The notes beneath the pieces were generated by a model. The model was given only the letters and a program-made list of their open reading frames with translations. It was not told the origin of the DNA and ran no database searches. This document shows positions 1-5,230 of a stretch of DNA of 5,230 nt, in pieces (within the stretch, counting starts at the first letter, position 1; every line of letters starts with the position of its first letter). This DNA is from an uncultured Lachnospiraceae bacterium. GTDB lineage: Bacteria; Bacillota_A; Clostridia; Lachnospirales; Lachnospiraceae. Position numbers and translations under genes: made by a program. The stretch is from contig CANOBT010000297.1 of the NCBI GenBank assembly GCA_947564305.1, positions 1-5,230 on the forward strand, given 5' to 3'.

Positions 1-13
1 TTTTTCCGGCATA

Positions 14-44
14 TGCCAAAAGCCGTCATGTATACATTTTGGTA
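14..44. repeat. Inverted repeat with 8-base arms (distal copy of the TGCCAAAA/TTTTGGTA pair)
   Basis: The arms are TGCCAAAA at 14-21 and TTTTGGTA at 37-44. They pair over eight bases with one G-T position and a 15-base spacer. The spacer ends in the perfect palindrome TGTATACA (29-36). A second perfect palindrome, GGCATATGCC (8-17), overlaps the left arm. The same two octamers recur in the same order at 70-77 and 86-93. The arms could be half-sites for a DNA-binding protein or the stem of an RNA hairpin in a leader; the sequence alone does not decide this. Nothing here codes for protein. Confidence 0.5.
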
Positions 45-67
45 CAGGATTTCCGCCTGTTTTTTGC

Positions 68-95
68 TATGCCAAAAAGTTTGCTTTTTGGTATA
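68..95. repeat. Inverted repeat with 12-base arms, possible operator or RNA hairpin
   Basis: TATGCCAAAAAG (68-79) and CTTTTTGGTATA (84-95) pair over 12 bases with one G-T position, around the 4-base spacer TTTG. The element overlaps the possible -10 hexamer of a minus-strand promoter (92-97), the usual place for a repressor operator. Read as RNA it would form a stable short-loop hairpin. Neither strand has a run of T directly after the stem, so it does not look like a terminator. It shares its core octamers with the repeat at 14-44. Confidence 0.55.
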
Positions 96-120
96 TATTA
101 TCTATACTTTTTACTCTCAA
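92..120 (-). promoter_or_regulatory. Possible sigma-A-type promoter reading left, out of the window
   Basis: On the minus strand TTGAGA (115-120, five of six to TTGACA) is followed after 17 bases by TATATA (92-97, four of six to TATAAT). It lies just past the hairpin that closes the winged-helix gene and just before the inverted repeat at 68-95, as expected for the start of a separate unit to the left. The stretch is very AT-rich, so hexamer matches arise easily by chance. If the gene to the left is convergent instead, this call is wrong. Confidence 0.3.
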
Positions 121-126
121 AATAGC

Positions 127-164
127 AACTACTCCCAGAGAATTTTATTCCCCTGGGAGTAGTT
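127..164 (-). terminator. Hairpin at the 3' end of the winged-helix gene, probable operon terminator
   Basis: AACTACTCCCAG (127-138) and CTGGGAGTAGTT (153-164) are perfect 12-base complements around a 14-base loop. On the minus strand the first arm encodes the last Leu-Leu-Pro region of the winged-helix protein and the stop codon lies in the loop, so the hairpin overlaps the coding end. The following sequence is GCTATTTTGAG, a broken and weak T tract. It is therefore a less certain intrinsic terminator than the stem suggests, and it may also act as a 3' stabilising structure. Confidence 0.55.
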
Positions 165-480
165 CAAATTTATAGCCAATATCACGTACTGTATGAATGT
201 ATTTCGGATATCGTGAATTTAATTCTATTTTCTTTCTAACTTGGCTGATACAGCACATTACAGAATTCTTGCAATTAACAGGTTCTTCACCCCACACAAA
301 TCTATACAGTTCATCATATGTAAATACCCATCCCGGATGTTTGACGAGAAAGTACAATAAATTAAACTCTCTGGTTGACAAATCTATTTTTTTGTCATCT
401 ATTGTAACTCTCCGACATTTTAAATCTATAACCAATTTTCCGTGTTTCAAAACAGGATAGTTAAAACTGTCTTCAACCAA
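145..480 (-). CDS. Stand-alone OmpR/PhoB-type winged-helix DNA-binding protein
   Basis: The protein has 111 residues and is almost entirely one OmpR/PhoB C-terminal DNA-binding domain (Trans_reg_C). Visible parts are the N-terminal beta strands (about 15-34), the family signature LSTREFNLLYFL (34-45), the turn HPGWVFTYDEL then VWG (48-64), the recognition helix NSVMCCISQVRKKI (72-85) and the wing ending IHTVRDIGYKF (95-105). There is no receiver, sensor or membrane segment, so any signal must come through protein partners, expression level or the domain itself. The recognition helix carries two adjacent cysteines (C76, C77), and the usual wing glycine of VRGxGY is Asp here. The TTG start at 478-480 is preferred because a perfect GGAGGTGAT lies just before it. 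The alternative ATG at 496-498 would add six residues, has no ribosome site, and would make that site part of the coding sequence. The gene is the last of the operon, 46 bases after the GH3 gene. A local transcription regulator is the natural inference; its target is unknown. Confidence 0.88.
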   Translation of the reverse strand: MVEDSFNYPVLKHGKLVIDLKCRRVTIDDKKIDLSTREFNLLYFLVKHPGWVFTYDELYRFVWGEEPVNCKNSVMCCISQVRKKIELNSRYPKYIHTVRDIGYKFELLPGE

Positions 481-483
481 ATT

Positions 484-492
484 ATCACCTCC
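484..492 (-). promoter_or_regulatory. Ribosome binding site that decides the TTG start of the winged-helix gene
   Basis: On the minus strand GGAGGTGAT is a nine-base match to the anti-Shine-Dalgarno end of 16S rRNA. GGAGG ends 7 bases before TTG (478-480). The upstream in-frame ATG at 496-498 has only AT-rich sequence before it. Confidence 0.75.
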
Positions 493-526
493 CTCCATCT
501 TTTAATTCTATTTTTGTTTCTTATAA

Positions 527-2866
527 TTAACTCCCCATTCTTATCAAAACCCGACATATATTAGCCGCATTTCTTACAAGCTCACCTCTGTTGATTTTTC
601 CAGCATTTATCCCTTCCATAGTATTATCACCCTTACTGTTGCTCAATGAATCTTCGACTACCATATACAAATCATTCTGCGCTTGTATCATAACAGTTGT
701 ATTTTTTTCACTGGCAGGATTTCCCTCTTCATTCATCCGTGACCACCAGTCTGTCATAACAAGGCCGTCGTATCCCCATTCTTTTCTTAGGACAGTCGTT
801 AAAAGATCATAATTGCCTGCTGTCCAAATCCCATTGATTGGTCCATAGGTACTCATAATTGCCTGTGGCTTGGATTCTTCCAATGCAATTTGAAAACCTT
901 TTAAATAAATTTCTCTCAAAGCCCTCTCAGATACAACACAATTACAATCTGTCCTTGCTGTCTCCTGATTGTTGGCTGCAAAATGTTTTAGAGTTCCAGA
1001 CATACCAGATCTTCCAATTCCTCTAATCTGTGCAGCAGCCATTTTTCCTGAAAGCAGCGGATCTTCTGAGAAATATTCAAAATTTCTTCCCCCAAGCGGA
1101 TGCCGATGGATATTCATTCCCGGCCCCAAAAGAAACTCTATTTTATTTTCCGCCAACTCTTTCCCCATCCAGATAAATAATTCCTCTACCAGCGGAATAT
1201 TGAACGTACATGCCAATGCTGTTCCAATTGGTATACTGAATGCCTGATGGCCGTCATCCCGCCGAATTCCCGATGGACCGTCCGCACAACAGCCAACAGG
1301 AATCCCATAGCCTTTCAATGTATCCGTTACCCCTCCAAACGCTGCCGCTGTTCCTGATGTTACCTTGGGCGATCTCATCCCTTCCCCCCGTACTAAGCAG
1401 GCTAGATCCTCATCCAGAATCTGTGAAAGAAATTCTTCCATTGTCACTTTCAAACTTTTTACATCTTCTAATTTCCATCCTTTGTCACCAAGAAATCTTT
1501 CTGCTACAGGCTGATTCTCCCGAATTCTCTTCTGCAGATTCACCGTTCTTGTAGGAACACTTTCATAATCACATGAATATCCATGTTCATTTAAAATCGG
1601 CTTTATTCTTTTAAAACTTTTAATAGGTGCAAGCACTTCCTCCAATTGTTTTATGATTTTTGTTTCAGGCAATGTGATATCTCCGACCTTTTCAACATTT
1701 TGACTGCTGTTCCCCACATAAAAAGTATACGTTCCCTTTTCAATCACCCATGCTGATTTATGTCCAGATTTCCCACTGTCATCATAAGAGCTCATCTGTT
1801 CTCTGGTAATAAAAAAATTTATTGTTTGATAGTCACCGGGTTGCAGCATCTCTGTCTTTACAAATCCTGCCAATTCCTTTCTGGGATTTCCTAACTTCCC
1901 CTGCGGTTTCTCTACATATACTTGCAGAACCTCTTTTCCCTCTTTACTTCCAACATTTTTTACACAGACTTCTATGCTCACATCACCGTTCACATCAAAC
2001 ATCTGAGAATCCATCATCTGCCACTCGAATTTTGTATAAGATAATCCGAATCCAAAAGGATATAAAATCTTATCTGGGGCAAATGTTTCAAAATACCGAT
2101 ATCCAACATAAATATCCTCCTGATACACATTTTCCTTTTTATCACCAAAATTCGAGTCCGATGGATAATCTGAAAGAGAAGAGGCTATGGAGTCGCTCAG
2201 CTTACCACAGGGATTTACACGTCCAAGTAAAATATCTGCCGCTGCATTTCCACCTTCCATGCCGCCTTGCCATATATACAGCACAGACGAAGGCTGGTAG
2301 GTTTCTACCCAGCTCATATCTATAATATTTGCAGTATTTAATACAACGATTGTTTTTGGAAAATACTCTGTCACCTTTCGTATAAGATCTTCTTCTACTT
2401 CACTTAAATACCAGCTTCCTCTTTCCGGCAGACTATCTCTTTCTTCTCCTGCAGTTCTTCCTATCACAATGAGAGCAGAAGTATTTTTTCCTGCTGCTTC
2501 TGCCACCATGCTTTCAGATACCGGCATTTCTTCCTGCGCCCATGGCTCAACATACCAAAAATCTTTTTCTATAAAAGTCCTGTCAAATGGATGATTTTTT
2601 AACCATTCTCTATAGATATTTTCAACTGTCTGATCAATACTGCATTGTCCTGATTCCTTCAATGCGTCCAATACATTTGTTTCATAAGGAACATTTACCA
2701 TCCCGCCAGATCCAGTTCCGCTGCGATAGTAATGAAACTGTATTCGCCCAAAAACTGCAACTTTTTCGCCTGCTGCAAGCGGTAATGCATCGTTTTCGTT
2801 GCGGAGTAAAACTGCACTTTCCGCCGCTGCAAGCCGCGCTGTTTTTGCATATCCATTCCAATCCAT
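527..2866 (-). CDS. Glycoside hydrolase family 3 beta-glucosidase-type enzyme, permuted domain order
   Basis: This 779-residue retaining exo-beta-glycosidase probably releases terminal beta-glucose, or a related sugar, from oligosaccharides or aryl glycosides in the cytoplasm; no signal peptide is seen. The GH3 C-terminal alpha/beta sandwich comes first (about 10-240, opening with AAAESAVLLRNENDALPL). A fibronectin III-like domain follows (about 295-395), after YPFGFGLSYTKFEW (269-282). The GH3 TIM barrel comes last (about 475-775). The barrel has GPGMNIHRHPLGGRNFEYFS (581-600), the substrate-binding K627-H628 in GTLKHF, and the nucleophile D706 in VMTDWW. The likely acid/base is E141 in AGEERD, from the sandwich domain; this is inferred from comparison with the GEGxDR loop of the family. 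This order is known from rumen and gut clostridial beta-glucosidases. No PA14 insert is seen. The start is backed by GGAGGG (2873-2878), 6 bases before ATG. The gene begins 15 bases after the GH31 stop, so the two are probably co-transcribed. Beta-xylosidase or other specificity cannot be excluded. Confidence 0.93.
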   Translation of the reverse strand: MDWNGYAKTARLAAAESAVLLRNENDALPLAAGEKVAVFGRIQFHYYRSGTGSGGMVNVPYETNVLDALKESGQCSIDQTVENIYREWLKNHPFDRTFIEKDFWYVEPWAQEEMPVSESMVAEAAGKNTSALIVIGRTAGEERDSLPERGSWYLSEVEEDLIRKVTEYFPKTIVVLNTANIIDMSWVETYQPSSVLYIWQGGMEGGNAAADILLGRVNPCGKLSDSIASSLSDYPSDSNFGDKKENVYQEDIYVGYRYFETFAPDKILYPFGFGLSYTKFEWQMMDSQMFDVNGDVSIEVCVKNVGSKEGKEVLQVYVEKPQGKLGNPRKELAGFVKTEMLQPGDYQTINFFITREQMSSYDDSGKSGHKSAWVIEKGTYTFYVGNSSQNVEKVGDITLPETKIIKQLEEVLAPIKSFKRIKPILNEHGYSCDYESVPTRTVNLQKRIRENQPVAERFLGDKGWKLEDVKSLKVTMEEFLSQILDEDLACLVRGEGMRSPKVTSGTAAAFGGVTDTLKGYGIPVGCCADGPSGIRRDDGHQAFSIPIGTALACTFNIPLVEELFIWMGKELAENKIEFLLGPGMNIHRHPLGGRNFEYFSEDPLLSGKMAAAQIRGIGRSGMSGTLKHFAANNQETARTDCNCVVSERALREIYLKGFQIALEESKPQAIMSTYGPINGIWTAGNYDLLTTVLRKEWGYDGLVMTDWWSRMNEEGNPASEKNTTVMIQAQNDLYMVVEDSLSNSKGDNTMEGINAGKINRGELVRNAANICRVLIRMGS

Positions 2867-2881
2867 TATTTACCCTCCATC

Positions 2882-5146
2882 CTATGAGATTGATACTTTA
2901 AATGATTTTTGAGATTCATCCAATAACTGATATTTCCAGTGTTTCCTTTCCAGATTTTTTGTATGAATCAGTATTTCCTTACCTCTTCGGTCTATTCGTA
3001 TTTCCGCACACTTATTTCCATGTATGTCCACCAGATATTCTTGCAACGAGATACCATCTGTAAGGCTTGAAATATATAAGATAATCTGATCCGTATAATC
3101 ATAAACCGTATCAATGTCATTAGTCCCTACAACTAATACGGAATCCGGGCGAACAAAAAGAGGCAGAGAAAAATAATCATAAGTTTCTTTTACCCATCTT
3201 TCTCCATTTAATGTTCTCCCGTCTAACAGATGAACCCACTTTCCCTTTGGAAGGTAATATTCCACCTCTTTACTGGCTTTGAAAACCGGCGCCACAAGCA
3301 GGCTGTTTCCCAACATATACTGCTTATCCAGTACTTCACAGGTACGATCATCTGCAAATTCCACAAACATAGGACGCATAACTGGAGTCCCTGTTTCATG
3401 GGCTTCGACAGCCATTCGATATAGATATGGCATCAATCTGCATTTCAAATTTGCAAATTGCTTTAATACTGTACAGGCTTCCTCATCAAAAGCCCACGGG
3501 ACCCTGTATGAAGTAGATCCATGCAGCCTGCTGTGGCTGCATAATAATCCAAAAGCACACCAGCGCTTATAAATATCAGCCGGAGCAGTATTTTCAAATC
3601 CACCGATATCATGGCTCCAGAATCCAAATCCACAGCATGCCAGTGAAAGCCCGCTTCTTAAGGTCTCTGCCATGGATGGAAATGATGCGGAACAATCCCC
3701 GCCCCAGTGTACTGGGAATTGCTGTCCTCCGGTTGTCGCTGAACGCGCAAAAAGGACTGCTTCCCCTTCCCCTCTTTTTTCCTTTAAAAGCGAAAATACA
3801 GTCTGATTATAGAGGAACGTATAATAATTATGCATTTTTACCGGATCTGCGCCATTATAATACATAATATCCTTTACAGGAATCCGCTCTCCAAAATCCG
3901 TTTTAAAACAATCTACGCCCATATCCAAAAGCACTTCCAATTTATTTCGATACCATTCGGCTGCTTTCGGGTTCGTAAAATCTACAATAGCCATTCCCGC
4001 CTGCCACATATCTGTCTGCCAGATATCCCCGTTTACTTTCTTCAGAAAATATCCATTTTCTTTTCCTTCCTTAAATAAAGCTGATTTCTGTGCAATATAC
4101 GGATTAATCCAGACACAGATTTTAAGCCCCTTATCATGATAACGTTTCAGCATTTCTTCCGGATCGGGAAATGTTTTTTTATCCCATGTAAAATTACACC
4201 ATTCAAACGCTTCCATCCAATAACAGTCAAAATGAAATACCTGCAAAGGAATTTCCCTGTCTTTCATTCCTTGAATGAATTTAGACGTAGTATTCTCATC
4301 ATATTCTGTTGTAAAGGATGTTGACAGCCATAATCCAAATGACCATGCAGGAGGAAGCGTCGGTTTTCCCGTTAAATCTGTATACTTCTGAATCGTACTC
4401 TTTGGTGTACTGCCATTAATGATATAATAAGATAATTTTTCTTCTTTGACCGAAAACTGTACCCGTTCAACCTTTTCACTGGCCACTTCATAAGAAATAT
4501 CACCTTCATTGTCAACCAATACGCCATATCCTTTATTTGTCAGATAAAATGGAATATTCTTATATGCAATTTGGCTGGATGTTCCGCCATCCTCATTCCA
4601 CATGTCTATGGTCTGTCCATTCTTTACATAGGGCGTAAATCTTTCTCCAAACCCATATATCATTTCATCAACGTCTATCGCTAGCTGCTCTACCACGTAA
4701 CCGGTATCTACGCCTCTGGTATCAAGCATATAAGCCATATTCCTGTAACCCGTATGCGTCAGTTCCCGTTCTCCGTCATAAAAGCTAAGCTTCCATGCAC
4801 TCGCTCTCTTATCGATTACCGCATGAGTATGTCCGCTGGAGAATATAAGCGTTTCTTCTGTTTCATCCACTGTCACTAATGGGTTTTCCTCTTTTACCAT
4901 TACATATGGAAAACGCTCCTGTGTTCCGTCAAAATGAGAAATTGTTACTTTAATTACATCTTCCATCGGTGATGATAATTGAACGGTAAGCATGCCAAGA
5001 TTTAAGCACGCCCCTCTGTCTGTAACGTGCTTTCCCGGCGCAAACACGGTAAGCGTGTGCCCATCAAACTGATGAGAAAAATATTCTGTGGCATATAATG
5101 GCTCTACCCCTTTCTTTACAACCCAGTATCCATCCGTAAATTTCAT
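2882..5146 (-). CDS. yicI: Glycoside hydrolase family 31 alpha-xylosidase, YicI group
   Basis: This 754-residue retaining exo-alpha-glycosidase probably removes alpha-linked xylose from the non-reducing end of xyloglucan-type oligosaccharides such as isoprimeverose. It has no signal peptide and should be cytoplasmic. The order is an N-terminal beta-sandwich (about 1-255), a TIM barrel (about 265-590) and C-terminal beta domains. It resembles E. coli YicI (772 residues) throughout. The nucleophile is D417 in KTDFGERIP, and the acid/base is D484 in HWGGDC. Also conserved are GFWSHDIGGFENTAPADIYKRW's opening block (507-528) and SHSRLHGSTSYRVPWAFDEE (537-556). Residues that favour xylose in YicI are kept at F278, C308, W316 and K415, but the partner of YicI F308 is Tyr (Y309). 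The start at 5144-5146 is chosen because MKFTDGYW matches the YicI N-terminus and GGAGGG stands 5 bases upstream. A longer reading from 5194 begins inside a hairpin and adds 16 unrelated residues. This is the first gene of the operon inside the window. Alpha-glucosidase activity is the main alternative. Confidence 0.93.
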   Translation of the reverse strand: MKFTDGYWVVKKGVEPLYATEYFSHQFDGHTLTVFAPGKHVTDRGACLNLGMLTVQLSSPMEDVIKVTISHFDGTQERFPYVMVKEENPLVTVDETEETLIFSSGHTHAVIDKRASAWKLSFYDGERELTHTGYRNMAYMLDTRGVDTGYVVEQLAIDVDEMIYGFGERFTPYVKNGQTIDMWNEDGGTSSQIAYKNIPFYLTNKGYGVLVDNEGDISYEVASEKVERVQFSVKEEKLSYYIINGSTPKSTIQKYTDLTGKPTLPPAWSFGLWLSTSFTTEYDENTTSKFIQGMKDREIPLQVFHFDCYWMEAFEWCNFTWDKKTFPDPEEMLKRYHDKGLKICVWINPYIAQKSALFKEGKENGYFLKKVNGDIWQTDMWQAGMAIVDFTNPKAAEWYRNKLEVLLDMGVDCFKTDFGERIPVKDIMYYNGADPVKMHNYYTFLYNQTVFSLLKEKRGEGEAVLFARSATTGGQQFPVHWGGDCSASFPSMAETLRSGLSLACCGFGFWSHDIGGFENTAPADIYKRWCAFGLLCSHSRLHGSTSYRVPWAFDEEACTVLKQFANLKCRLMPYLYRMAVEAHETGTPVMRPMFVEFADDRTCEVLDKQYMLGNSLLVAPVFKASKEVEYYLPKGKWVHLLDGRTLNGERWVKETYDYFSLPLFVRPDSVLVVGTNDIDTVYDYTDQIILYISSLTDGISLQEYLVDIHGNKCAEIRIDRRGKEILIHTKNLERKHWKYQLLDESQKSFKVSIS

Positions 5147-5151
5147 CCTAT

Positions 5152-5157
5152 CCCTCC
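5152..5157 (-). promoter_or_regulatory. Ribosome binding site fixing the GH31 start
   Basis: GGAGGG on the minus strand lies 5 bases before ATG (5144-5146). It closely matches the GGAGGG of the GH3 gene (2873-2878, 6 bases before ATG). The farther in-frame ATG at 5192-5194 lies in a hairpin loop, with only an AAAGG-type sequence directly before it. Confidence 0.75.
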
Positions 5158-5171
5158 ATAGATTTTTATAT

Positions 5172-5216
5172 AAAAAGCTCCCGGCGGCTTTCATCCTTTC
5201 TACCGTCAGGAGCTTT
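5172..5216 (-). terminator. Intrinsic-terminator-like hairpin just upstream of the GH31 gene
   Basis: AAAGCTCCTGACGG (5216-5203 read on the minus strand) pairs with CCGCCGGGAGCTTT (5187-5174). The stem has 14 positions with one G-T and one A-C mismatch, a 15-base loop, and TTTTTATAT at its 3' side. The 5-T run starts inside the stem, as is common in Firmicutes terminators. Only 25 bases separate its end from the GH31 ATG and no convincing promoter fits between. It may therefore be a partial terminator or attenuator controlling read-through from an upstream gene, or a leader element of this operon. A TAA at 5227-5229 could be the stop of that upstream gene, but too little sequence is present to show this. 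Confidence 0.7.
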
Positions 5217-5230
5217 CTGCCTGCTCTTAC

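Noticed and set aside
44..65. Plus-strand stem ACAGG / CCTGT followed by six T, resembling a small terminator
   Set aside because: The stem is only five bases and no plus-strand gene precedes it in the window. It would matter only if a convergent gene ends just left of position 1, which cannot be seen.
1..144. Catabolite-responsive element (TGWAAGCGNTTWCA-like) in the intergenic regions
   Set aside because: Looked for in 1-144, 481-526, 2867-2881 and 5147-5230; no convincing match was seen by eye.
1822..2325. Plus-strand open frame of 167 codons
   Set aside because: It lies opposite the GH3 gene, has a low-complexity His/Ser/Leu-rich translation with no family features and no plausible ribosome site. 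It is a shadow of the real gene, as are the other plus-strand frames over 197-460, 591-1554, 2587-2901 and 3230-4324.
2867..2881. Possible separate promoter or regulatory site between GH31 and GH3
   Set aside because: The gap is 15 bases and is filled by the ribosome site GGAGGG; there is no room for a promoter.
5163..5176. Perfect palindrome TTTTTATATAAAAA upstream of GH31 as an operator
   Set aside because: It is a simple AT palindrome made mostly from the terminator's T run and the following A run, so symmetry by chance is likely.
5147..5194. A 770-residue version of GH31 starting at the ATG at 5192-5194
   Set aside because: The extra 16 residues are encoded by the hairpin and its T run, do not resemble the YicI N-terminus, and lie upstream of a clear ribosome site that serves the ATG at 5144-5146.

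Overview
The window shows one face of a small carbohydrate-utilisation operon, all on the minus strand. It most likely comes from a low-to-mid GC Gram-positive Clostridia, probably a Lachnospiraceae-type gut or rumen anaerobe. This rests on strong GGAGG ribosome sites, a perfect GGAGGTGAT site serving a TTG start, AT-rich spacers, tight gene packing, and a GH3 enzyme with the permuted domain order typical of rumen and gut Clostridia. The assignment is inferred from style and protein family, not from a marker gene.

Layout in the direction of transcription (right to left): (1) 5147-5230 is a spacer that holds a strong intrinsic-terminator-like hairpin (5172-5216) ending only 25 bases before the first start codon. 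(2) 5146-2882 encodes a 754-residue GH31 enzyme of the YicI alpha-xylosidase group. (3) After a 15-base gap, 2866-527 encodes a 779-residue GH3 beta-glycosidase whose domains run alpha/beta sandwich, fibronectin III, TIM barrel, a circular permutation of the usual order. (4) After a further 46 bases, 480-145 encodes a 111-residue free-standing OmpR/PhoB-type winged-helix DNA-binding protein, probably started at TTG. (5) A 12-bp perfect hairpin (127-164) overlaps the 3' end of that gene. (6) 1-126 has no gene. It holds two inverted repeats built from the same octamer (TGCCAAAA / TTTTGGTA) next to a possible minus-strand promoter, which suggests the control region of another unit starting beyond the left edge.

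How the genes may work together: neither enzyme has a signal peptide or membrane segment, so both should act in the cytoplasm on oligosaccharides already imported. An exo-alpha-xylosidase plus an exo-beta-glucosidase is the pair needed to strip xyloglucan-type oligosaccharides or isoprimeverose-like units down to xylose and glucose. Other alpha- and beta-glycoside mixtures are also possible. The winged-helix protein is the obvious candidate local regulator, but nothing in the sequence shows what it binds. No transporter, RNA gene, insertion sequence or CRISPR array was seen. The two enzyme genes are ordinary members of known families. The less explained parts are the two edges of the window and the stand-alone regulator.
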